A stretch of 64,000 bases of DNA, from assembly GCA_034509495.1 (NCBI GenBank), contig JAVGWO010000026.1, forward strand, positions 1,925,409 to 1,989,408, in the 5' to 3' direction. Each line of letters opens with the position of its first letter. The first letter of the stretch is position 1. Below are positions 1-10,300 of the stretch, piece after piece. The notes beneath the pieces are model-generated. The model did no database searches, was not told the DNA's origin, and saw only the letters and a program-made list of their open reading frames with translations. The stretch comes from Acestrorhynchus altus. Lineage: Eukaryota; Chordata; Actinopteri; Characiformes; Acestrorhynchidae. A program made the translations under genes and the position numbers.

Positions 1-2899
1 TACAAATTTGGATAAGATTTTTGCCAGTATTTTGTAAAGCTTATCTAGCAGTTACTGGAGTTTGGATAAGTCAGATGTCCTACAAAGCATTTCTGATGTT
101 GTGTTTGATTTTGAAACTTCATTTGACAAGATTTTAATCCCTTCAGCGTTGGACAGGATATCCAATGGTTCAGCTGTTCCAGCATGGATTTGTTTATATA
201 GCCATAATTTGAACACTTTTGGAGAGAGTCACACACTCATTGTAGATAAAAATGTCTACTTACTGAAGATTTATATCATTTCCCAGCAAAACACTATAGG
301 TTTACTCCTCCTCTGTGTGCTAATGAGAGGTTCCTTCCTCATTAAGGGAATACAGTTTGAGTGTTACATTCTGTGTTGCTCTCTATGGGACAGCTCTGCC
401 TTTTTCACTTCTCAACTTTCCTTGTTTTTCATTGATTATCCAGAGGCCTGTTTCCATTATGATAAATATGTATGTAATAAATGGTGAACAGTCTTATTAA
501 AAAGCCATGACATATCATAAGCTGAAAGCTACTAGCTTACCGCCCGCGTTGGTGGTTCAGAGTGACAGAATCACATCTGGTTGGCGTGCTGCACCAGAAC
601 TGGTGAACTGAGCCCAATCTTTCTCTTGGCCAAATACACAGGCAAGCAACACTGCTGGATTTACAGGCGGCACACTTGTGGCTTAGTCATGATTGCTTGA
701 TTTGGCGGCACATGCTGCCTTTATTGAGCTCCTGGGATGGGTCTCCTCCATTAAAAATAATTGTTTTATACCTGAGAGAGGGACAAGAGGATATAAAAGA
801 GAGCGAGAGAATGAGAAGAAAAGCCAGGTAAAAGTCAGTCATACGGAATGAAAGAAGGATAATACATAGTACCAGAGGAGATGAATCAAGAGGGTTCCAA
901 AATACTTCACATTTGAACAAAACATGAAAAAGTCTACCGCTTATGGCATTAAAAGTAAAGTACCGAGGTGACTGCTTGGCTGAATTCTCCAACACTTTTC
1001 CAATACACTTGTAGGCATGCTCGATACCCCATGCTGTGTGTAGGAAGACAAGGGGAGTTAAGCAGGAACGTGGGAGGAAACTTTAAATCATGTCTGTGAG
1101 TGTCCATAAAAAATGTTATTAGTTTTACAACAATCTGGGGTCAAAGATTAAATACAATAGTCAAACTCTGGAACTCTGGCCCATTTCAGAACTGTACATC
1201 TGCAAAGGCTGCTGCAGTCAAGCTTCTTTTTTTTGGAGGCCCCTATAGCATATGTACTCACGTAGTCTTTTACTGGTTTCATCTGTGAAAGATTTGGGAA
1301 ATTTTATGCTTCCTATAAAACTGCGAGTAACTGGAGGTCTTCCTCAGATCATAAAATACAGAGAGGGAAAAAATAGTGGAAAAATGGTTTTGAGGGGCTG
1401 AGTTTCTCCTCTTCTTCTCATTCCAGACTTTGAGGTCACCGAGCCTCTGTCCAGTTCCAGTCCTCTTCACTCTCCATCACACTCTGCCATGCTCTATAGC
1501 ACTCACTTTCACTCTCTGTCACTCCACCCCTATCTGTCTCACCTTCCCCTCCCCTCCCAAGCTGCCTGCCTCCCTCGCTCACTTGCTCTCTCCCTGGCTC
1601 TGGCAGACTTATAGAGCAGTAATAAAAAATGAATAACACAGTTCCAGATAGGACACATGAGGATTTATGCCTGATGGACCGGGTCCTGTCACATCTGCAT
1701 TGGAGTGCCGGTGGTGTCGGGAGTAGGGGGTGTAGAAAATCTGCAGAGTCAGGTTGCCAGATAATCTTCCAAACTGGATCACACAGCTGAGTGATGAATA
1801 CCAAACCAACACTATAGAGCTCAGTTGTGGCAGCTGCTGGGTGAGCAAGTGTACTTAGAGCAATTTGGAATGTGATACAGGGAATTTTTATTGGGCTTCA
1901 GTCATATATAAAGCCCTATAGTAATACTATAAGAAATGGTATAGTGCTGTGTCTCACCCTGTGTGTTTCAGGCTCCTGCAGATGGCCTTCCATAAGAAAG
2001 ATCAAACAATAAATACCTGCAAGGTGTGCAACAAGATTCATATATTGAGAAGAATGCATTGAAAAGCTTGTTTGAGGTGTGGAAAATGGGCCACAAGGCA
2101 AATGTTAATGATTGGCAAAAAGGAGTGATAGCATATGGGCGTGTCACAGGCCACCATTCTGACCTACTTATATATACGTACACCAGGAATGGCAAAATCC
2201 CAGTCTAATTGTGGCTTAAAGACAAAACTGACAGGCATTGTCAGTATGTTTCCCCGCTTGAAATGAAAATCCCTTCATTTGCAGGCAAGACTTGCCTCTA
2301 AAAGTCAGCGCAGGTCCTTCACAACCAATTTCTGAATGAAAACTTCTGAGAACTTGTTATAAATTGTTATACCAGTTACAGACCATGACACATATGGAGC
2401 AGAGTGGCATGGTAAAGGAGGGGGGAGGGGCTTGTTTGAACCCCAACCTCTTTCTTTGCTTGCAGTGTTCCAATTTCATAATAAAATGTTCTGATCTGGG
2501 AAAATACTGATTCATACATAAATAACAACAATAATAAAAAATCTATTTTTTTTATTTTATTTGGACCATGGTCAAGTATTTTAATTATTATAAATACTCT
2601 TGTCAATCTAATTTCAAAAAGCATCCCAAATCTGGGATTTTCAGCTCATTAAACACTCTGGATCCTTCTGATCAATTTCCAACAGGATTTCTAAACCGTA
2701 AAGCATTTCAGTTCTTATAAGCAACATTTACTTAGTCCTTATGCGCAAAAAACCCCAAAACATTTTAATAAACATTTCCATTTCCTAAACCTTCTTAACC
2801 ATAAGTTACCGAAAGCCAGTTTTCTTCACACCAGCACAAAACACTTTAAAACACAATGAAACCCCTTTCTGACGGACAGTGTACTCTGTTGTGGACATA
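1..2899. other. Upstream flank, no supported gene
   Basis: I recognise no protein-coding exon on either strand. The open frames are short and of low complexity, such as those over the C/T-rich stretch at 1430-1600. A moderately GC-rich, unique-looking stretch at 540-760 could be a conserved element. The last 200 bases grade into the CpG-rich promoter. Confidence 0.6.
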
Positions 2900-2912
2900 A
2901 ACCCGCAGGCTG

Positions 2913-2920
2913 TGTGGGAA
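2913..2920 (+). promoter_or_regulatory. CSL/RBPJ consensus site TGTGGGAA
   Basis: This is an exact match to the YGTGGGAA consensus bound by RBPJ itself, 370 nt upstream of the start codon at the edge of the CpG-rich promoter. Binding is inferred from sequence only. Confidence 0.5.
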
Positions 2921-2959
2921 CATCTCCGCTTCAGCGCCGAGCACCGCGCCGCGCCGCGC

Positions 2960-2969
2960 TCTCGCGAGG
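2960..2969. promoter_or_regulatory. CGCG box (TCTCGCGAGG)
   Basis: This matches 9 of 10 positions of the TCTCGCGAGA element, a CpG-island promoter motif reported to be bound by BANP. It contains the full CTCGCGAG palindrome. Confidence 0.6.
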
Positions 2970-3014
2970 CTTAGAGCCCGACTCCATTGCGCTCTATGGT
3001 GAGAGTTTTCGGAC

Positions 3015-3024
3015 TCTCGCGAGA
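3015..3024. promoter_or_regulatory. CGCG box, perfect TCTCGCGAGA palindrome
   Basis: This is a perfect ten-base palindrome of the CGCG/BANP motif, followed closely by the CGTGGGAA site. It is expected to drive a methylation-sensitive, broadly active promoter (family knowledge). Confidence 0.7.
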
Positions 3025-3034
3025 TGTGAGAAGT

Positions 3035-3042
3035 TTCCCACG
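3035..3042 (-). promoter_or_regulatory. CSL/RBPJ high-affinity site CGTGGGAA (reads TTCCCACG on +)
   Basis: The reverse complement is CGTGGGAA, the preferred CSL octamer. It lies 11 nt past a TCTCGCGAGA palindrome in the promoter. With the site at 2913 it forms a divergently oriented pair about 115 nt apart, too far for a classical paired site. Function is inferred. Confidence 0.5.
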
Positions 3043-3243
3043 CCTGTTGTTGTGGCGTCTGCCCTTTTCTCTCACTCTCCCTGCCCCTCCTCCTCCTTGC
3101 GCCGCTACCTCCTCCCCTACCCCCTCACCTCCCCCTCTCCTCCGTCCTCGTCACCCACCCGCCCCTTTCTCTCCCGCTCCCTCGCCCCTTCATCTCCAGT
3201 CGGGTTCTGTTGTCTCGGCGGCGAGCTGCTCTGGGAGGAAGGA

Positions 3244-3253
3244 TCTCGCGAGC
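3244..3253. promoter_or_regulatory. CGCG box (TCTCGCGAGC)
   Basis: This is the third CTCGCGAG palindrome in 300 bp, 30 nt upstream of the start codon. It is well placed for a transcription start just downstream. Confidence 0.6.
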
Positions 3254-3278
3254 GTTGGAGTTTTGGTGAGAGTTTGTG

Positions 3279-3290
3279 GAAGATGGCGCC
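3279..3290 (+). promoter_or_regulatory. TISU / YY1-type element over the start codon
   Basis: GAAGATGGCGCC matches the TISU consensus (SAASATGGCGGC) at all but one position and contains the YY1 core AAGATGGCG. TISU elements direct initiation on very short 5'UTRs and also serve as YY1 sites near the start of transcription. A 5'UTR of roughly 5-30 nt is therefore predicted. Confidence 0.55.
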
Positions 3291-3302
3291 TGTTGTGACA
3301 GG
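3283..3302 (+). CDS. rbpj: rbpj coding exon 1 (MAPVVT + split Gly)
   Basis: The 20 coding nt are ATG GCG CCT GTT GTG ACA GG, followed by a strong donor (GG|GTAAGT). The start has A at -3 and G at +4. It lies within a near-consensus TISU element. The peptide MAPVVTG equals the N-terminus of the short RBPJ isoform in mammals and fish. No in-frame upstream ATG exists in the open frame that runs back to about 2914. The intron that follows is phase 2. Confidence 0.95.
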
Positions 3303-4276
3303 GTAAGTCTGAGATTCAGCGCTCACACGCTCCACCTCTACGGGCTCCTGCTGCCCGGGGCCGCCGCGTTTACTCGCCGTGTTTGTGAGTGTGTGAGGGT
3401 GTGAGTGTTAGAGAGTGTGTGTGAGGGGCTCCGCCTGTACGGGAGCTGTGGGCCAGCCCGCTAACACTGAGCTATGGTCGTTAAAAACGTTTTATTTGCT
3501 CCCTCACAAACACACCGCAGTAAGACGCGGAGGGACGCGGGCAGCAGGGCTTTAGAGGAGGTGTGTGTGGTTTGGAGCGGGGCCCCTGCCCGGTGTGACC
3601 GTTGGTGTTGAAATTTAAACGTGGGCTTTTGTTTGGGAGCCCAGTCTCCTCTACTAACTGCCCCTCTCTGCCCCTGTCCGGCTGGGTAAATGAGGGGACT
3701 CGCAGACAGACTGTGTGTGCGTGTGTGTGTTGTGTTATTGTTTACTAAGTCGCCCTCGCCACTGCAGACCGCTGGTTATTTCATGGCGAGTGCATGTGAG
3801 GACATTAAAGCGTCTCCTGCCCCACACTGACCTGTGTTCAGTCACCCACTCCCCCAACACAGCCTCTGTTCTCCACACAGCACCAAACCACCAAAGCAGC
3901 AGCACCACGATGCCTGATCCTTCCAAAGTCACCTTTTTTGAAGCATTTATTTTAGTGTCATTGAGACCAAGTGTAAACAGCAGCTGTCTGAGTCCCATTC
4001 TAGAGGAATGGACTGGGTGAAGGGTGCTCTCCTGCTCCTTTAAGGTCAAGCTTGTGGTCTTGAGTGGGGACTGAGGTGGCAAAGTTGGGCAAAAATTGAG
4101 AAAAATGTAGAGACCAAGTGGTTGTCCGCTGTGCAGGATTCGGTTCTGGGCAGTGGTTTATGAAAACTCTAGGATGGGCTTGTTTATGGAAGAATCTTTA
4201 GTGTTTTTATTCTCTCCTTTAGGGTCCCCTCCCCCTGTCATAATCCTGTAGGCAGCTCAGTAGGACAGACAGTGGA

Positions 4277-4314
<38 letters not shown>

Positions 4315-7300
4315 TGTGTAAAGAAGGATGGAGGGGGCTGGCAGTCTGTGTTCATTTGGGGGGTTTCCAACCTGAACTGCCCCCGTTTCGTTGTTAGAGA
4401 AGCCAACAACTGGCTGAATGACCACCTGTCCATCTGATTTTCTTGACTTCCCCCATCCCTCGTCCTTCCCCAACTGGAAGGAGGGGAGCCGGGCCATTTT
4501 ATTTGTTTTTTATTGAACAGCAGACATAAATGTAATTAAAGTGCCATAAGGAGACTTCATTAGCATGAGAGATGGCATTGCTGTGTCAATGGCTGGCGGT
4601 TTGAGTGAAGGCTGCCCTCCTGCCCCTTTTTGCAGTTGAGCTTGTGGTCTTGAGCGGGGGTCAGGAGTTCTCCCAACTGTTTTACTGGCCGAGAATACTC
4701 ATGGGAGAAGGGGAGGGCCACGGTCTTGACTCATGCTTCTTTTTATTTTTTTCTTCTCTTTTTTTTAAGCTATAACTGACTTGCTTGCTTGTGGGGCATA
4801 TCACTGTATCAATTCATCTTTATGCATCAGTACAGCACATTTGCATCAGCTTGCAAGCAGAGGAACAAATGTTCTCACTTTAAGCAATGTGAGTTCAGTT
4901 GTATATACATTTTAAAGTTGTATTCTAGTAAAACTACACTTTTTAACCACAAACATTTCTAAAAAATCTGTAACATTTTGAGTAATATGTTGCTGCAGTG
5001 TACTGTGGTCAGACATTTTTGAATAAACACTGTGCATAATTCCAGTTTGTTGTTTTGTCCAATTTTCTTTTTCTTGTATTTTTCATACATACAATTTCAT
5101 ACAATGCATCTGGAAAGTATGCAAAGTGCTTCACTTTATATATTTATAATATTAAATATACATAACTATTCACCGCCTTTGCCATAACACTTAAAATTGA
5201 GCTCAGGTGCATCTTGTTTCCACTGTTCATCTTTCAGAAGTTTCTACAGTTTGATTGGAGCTCATCTGTGGAAATTCAGTTGATTAGACATGACTTGGAA
5301 AGGCACACACTGTTTATATAAGGTCCCATAGTAGACCGTGCATGTCAGAGCATAAACCAAGAGGTCTTTATTCATTAGTCTCTAATTATCTGTAGACTTC
5401 AGGGACAGTATTGTATCAAGACACAAATTTGGGTAAGGGTACAGAATAATTTCTGCTGCATTAAAGGTCCCAATGATCACAGTGTCCTCGATCATCCGTA
5501 AATGGAAGAAGTTTGGAACCACCAGAACTCTTCATAGAGCTGGCTACCAGGCAAAACTGAGATTTTTGGTAGGTCAGGCAGTTGACCAAGAACCCAGTGG
5601 TCAATTTGACAGAGCTCCAGTGTTGCTCTTTGTAGAGAGAACCTTCCAGATAGACCATTTCTGCAGCATTCCACCAATCAGGCCTGTATGGTAGAGTGGT
5701 CAGATGGAAGCCAATCCTCAGGAAAAAAGCACATGACATCCCATCTGTAGTTTGCCAAAAAGCACCTAAAGGACTCTCAGACCACGAGAAACAAAAACAT
5801 TGAATGTTTTTGGACTGAATGTCATGGGTCATGTCTGGAGGAAACCAATTCCATCACCTAGCCAATTCCATTCCTACAGTGAAGCATGGTGGTGGCAGCA
5901 TCATCATGGGGATGCCTTTCTGCAGTAGAAACTGGGAGATTCGTCCAGATGGAGGGAAAGATGAATGCAGGGAGGTAAAGAGACATTCTTGAGGATAACC
6001 TGCTCCAGAGCACTCTGTACCTCAGAGTGGGATGAAAGTTTATTTTCCAACAGGACAATGACCCTAAGCACACAGCCAAGATAACAAAGGAGTGGCTTCA
6101 AGACAACTCTGTGAATGTCCTTGATTGGCCCAGACTTGAACCTGATTGAACATCTCTGGAGATATCTATAGTCTGTGCACCGATGCTCTCCATCCAATCT
6201 GATCAGGCTTGAGAGGTTCTGCAAAGTATGAATGGGGAAACGTCCCATAAATAAGTGTGACAAGCTTGTAGCATCATACTCAAAATGACTTGAGGTTGTA
6301 TTTGCTCCCAAAGGTGCTTTAATAAAGTATTGAGCAAAGGCTGTGAATACATGTGTACATGATTTACATCATTTGCAAAGATTTCAAACAAACTTTTCTC
6401 ACTTTGTCTTCGTGGGGTATTATGTGTAGAATTATGGGGAAAATTAATTGAATCCAATTTCGAATAAGGCTGTAACATAAAATTTGGAAGAAGTGAAGCG
6501 CAGTGAATACTTTCCAGATGTTCTGTATGTAGTCACTGTGGAACAAAACCTTGTATCTCCAAAATGGCACAATGCCACAATGTAAAGAAGAACTGCCAGA
6601 TTAAACAGAACAGAAAAAGTGAAGATACAAGGTTGCATGGTTGTGGTGATATATGTGAACAAAGGCTGGCTCTTTATAATCAAGTAATATTACAGTATGT
6701 TACAGTAAGTTTTTAACCTTTACCTATCGTAGATAATGTCTGTATGAAGGAAACATGTCTTTTCATGACCAATATACGTTGGACTCTTAAGATGGAAACC
6801 ATGCTGTGCCATCACATTTCCAGTACTCGTTTTGAGCCAGAGTTACAGTATAAATAAACAAACTGGAATTTCTAAACAGGGCCAAACTGGAATTTAAACA
6901 TTTTAAGGAAAAATCAGTTGTCAATTGAAAAAGTGAAATCAAATAAAGTGCTCAAACGATGCTGAGATGCAGCACAGATCTGCCAAAGTAACAAACTGAC
7001 CCATTGCCAACTGCTTCTTTGAGAATTGGCCCATTCATTTTTCATTCCCAGTCAGTGCTATCCTCTGCACTGTAGCTTTTAGTTTTATTTTTGAAAATGC
7101 CAGCCTTTTTTTCCCCACTAGAACTTGTCCACCAAATGTCACAACATTTCTGTATCTTTCTGTAAGTATTGTAATACTATATGCATTCCTTATGCTGGAG
7201 TTTCAGGTTTAATAATGATAAGCAGAAAAATAAATCAAGCACAAAGAATGAGTGCAAAGACTGTTTAGGTTGACCATGGCTAGTGTAAAACAAATGTAGT

Positions 7301-10300
7301 CTTTGTGCAATGAATCTGATCCTTAGTGTAAAGGTTTACACACAAAAAAACTAACAATAAGCTATAACACACTGAACTATATTTATTATTCAGTTATTAA
7401 TCCTAATGTAAAAGCATTATGATTCATTTGGTAAGAGTGAAAAATTGTATGCAGAGGGTTTAAGGGGTTAAACCTTTCCAGGTAATGTACATTTCATTGC
7501 AAACGATGTAGCCTCATCTGAAAAACCATCCATGTTTGGGCAGTAATCTCTGAATCACCTGAAATGACGAGCACATTAATCACCTGTTCCAACATAATGT
7601 ACCCTGAGGCAATGAGATTCAGTGTAACGAATCATAGCTGTTTTCTTTTTCAATTTCAGTTCTTTAGCAGTGTGTGCTGTTCACTGAAAAGAAACGGCTC
7701 CGGGACGATTCAGTCCTGTAGAATAGTTCTATAAAGGCTGAATACAAGGGACAGTGAGGTGTGTGTGTGTGTGTGTGTGTGTGTGTCTCTGTGTGCATGT
7801 GTGTTTGTGGCAGAGCTCTGCCCCTGCAAAAAAAGAGGTGAACTGTGTTAAAAGAGAAATGCTCCCGTGGGGCCTCTAGCCTTCCCTAATGCCTATTATC
7901 AAAGTGAAGGTCTGAGAGACTGAAAGAGGGAGAGAAAGAAAAGAGGACTGAGGAGAAAAGGACAGAAGAACAGATGTGGAATCGGTGAGCAGACTAAAGA
8001 GAGATGGTGTAGAGTTTAAAGGCTGGTAAGGGTGCCGATCTGACCTCTACTCCCCTCACGCCCCCAGTCCTGCTGTTACCTGAGCAAAGGTTAGCTAATA
8101 AAGGCTGCTGCTTTGGAGGGCCAATGACAAATTAGTTTCTCACCTCAACATGTCTCTTTGATCGGTGGCAAAGTGGCTACAAGTGCAAATCAAAAAGTAA
8201 GAGCAAGAAAAAGGAAGCTGTCTGCTTACTGTAATAAAGCGGCGAGTTGCATCAGCTGGGTCTCTTTTGGCTTAAAGGCAGACATGATGTACAGTATATC
8301 AAAAGCCTCCTATCGCCGTTTTTCTCTTTTGAACTTATTTATATATTTGTTTTTTTAAGTGTCTGACAACACATTCTGTATTTAAGAAAAAGCATAGATA
8401 TCTTTTAAAGTCTTAAAAATTAAGTTCTCGCTAAATGTGCTTCACTATCAAAATTCAGCTGCGTAGCCCTAACTTCTATTACTATTGGATGATCAGTAAT
8501 TAGGGCTGGTGTTTAGTGAAACATGGTATGATATGATCTGATTGCAAAGAGGTTGATGATTAACTGAACTTTACCTGAATTACAACAAATAAATCACTGT
8601 TTTAAAGAATGCTGGACACAGCATTTTCTTTGGTACAAGCTGCTCGAGTTGCTCAGTTGGTGTTGAGTGATTTCTCCTTCATGTTGCTTCTGTGTTGCAT
8701 GACTACACACATGGAAGTATATGTTCGTAAGGGGGCTGAACACATTCGGAAATGGCATTAACAGAATGACATACAAAGGGATATATTAGTAAGATGGATC
8801 TGGTTAGAAGTTCCCCACTTCATATTAACAGCTAGGGTGATACTTGACCTTGAAATGCAGTGAAAGAATACGTGGTCTTTATTACTGTCCACTACCAGTT
8901 CTTTTTATGGTATGAACATTTTGTGGTGAATGGACCAATGGAAGTGATCCCAAAAGTACTCTGATTTTAAATCTTGTTACATAAGTTTGGGAACATTTCT
9001 TCTTTCCTGTCTTCTGGAAAGTGATGATTTTGAGATGGTTTTGGTCCAACATGTTTGAAGGCCTAACCCATTGGAGTCAGCTTTCAGGCCATGCTTGGTT
9101 TGAAAAATGCCTGTCCAGTCATTTTCTGTGACCAGTGCCAGGTACTCAAGAAACTTCTCAGGATGAAACGGCAGATTTCTTCATGATTTTGCTTGGCTCA
9201 GGCTTTGGCTTGGCACCCTGCATGAAGATTGGTCCTTTGCCACATGGAAGTTGTAGGCTATTTGTCAGCTGAAGTATGTGTGCACATACTTTGAGGAGGA
9301 ATGGTAGTGGGCTTAGTGGTGGGACCAGACAGGATGTCTGTCAGTTTGGGTTCAACTGTGAGCTATGCTTTCGGCTACTGGAAAAGGCCTGCTCCAGTTT
9401 GATTGACTGGTTCCTTGACGTATTGATGTTTGACTAACTTCCATCTGAAGTGACCCATTTGTTCTCCAAATGTGGGGTTCAAGTTCCTCACGCCAAGCAA
9501 GCGGGAAACATTATTGACTTATGTGAGCTAGGTGTGTTTTGAATGGTCTTAGCATTTTCTGGAGGGATAACTCCATCCGTCATGATCACTTGGAGCCAAA
9601 AATGGAATTAAGACGAGGGTGGGGGGTGGGTAGAGGGGGGGTGGCTGGTGCAGGTTTATGAAACGTTGGGGCGACTTGACAGAAATCCCAATTCCTCCAT
9701 TGTGTTTGCCTTGGCTTAGACTATGTAGGAGGAGAGAAAAAGAACTTGTGAGAAGAGCTCTGTTTGCTGTGCCCTTTTATTTCAGAGTTTCCTCATTCTC
9801 ACATCAGTCTGTTGGTTACGATTACAGCACAGTTCTTCAGTGTCAGCATTTCTCATTTTTTTTACATCCAGGATGTTTCATTCAGAAAACATGAAGTGAT
9901 TGCCCACGCCTGATCCATGTTCAGGCTTTTTAGATGGTTTTAATTGTCAAGCTAATCCTCTCTTTATTTCACTTATAAGTTAGCTCAATGTCCGAACCCC
10001 TTAAATAATAACTCAGTCAGTGGTTCTGTAGTTTCTTTAATTTGTTTACCAGTGAGAGATGGGAATGTGTAGTCAGGCCTCATAGGACTGAAAAAACTCG
10101 GACAAGAAATATACTCATTCTGTACCTCTCTGGGACAGGAAAATGGCCCCTCGTTGATGAATTGTTTGTTTTGGTTGTAGACGAGGGCCTCCGTGTTGTG
10201 GAGTGACTGTGACTGACAGTGTGAGTTCTCTGAGGGGGGTGGAGGATTTAAAGTTTTTTTTTTCTTTTGCATAGATGTTTACATGAATTTGAAGAGTAAA

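Larger units (their letters stand above)
2900..3640 (+). promoter_or_regulatory. CpG-rich rbpj promoter / 5'UTR region
   Basis: CpG dinucleotides are dense here (for example accgcgccgcgccgcgc at about 2943) in contrast to the AT-rich flanks. The region holds no obvious TATA box. It does hold three CTCGCGAG palindromes, two CSL octamers, a C/T-rich tract at 3060-3190 and the start codon. An out-of-frame ORF from ATG 2996 to TGA 3298 overlaps the main start and would inhibit translation if transcription began upstream of it. This favours a start site nearer 3250-3278. The 3' part (3303-3640) is the CpG-rich start of intron 1. Confidence 0.85.

Noticed and set aside
2913..3042. Classical Su(H) paired site (SPS) in the promoter
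   Set aside because: The two octamers are about 115 nt apart, whereas an SPS needs roughly 15-17 nt between inverted sites. Only two single sites are claimed.
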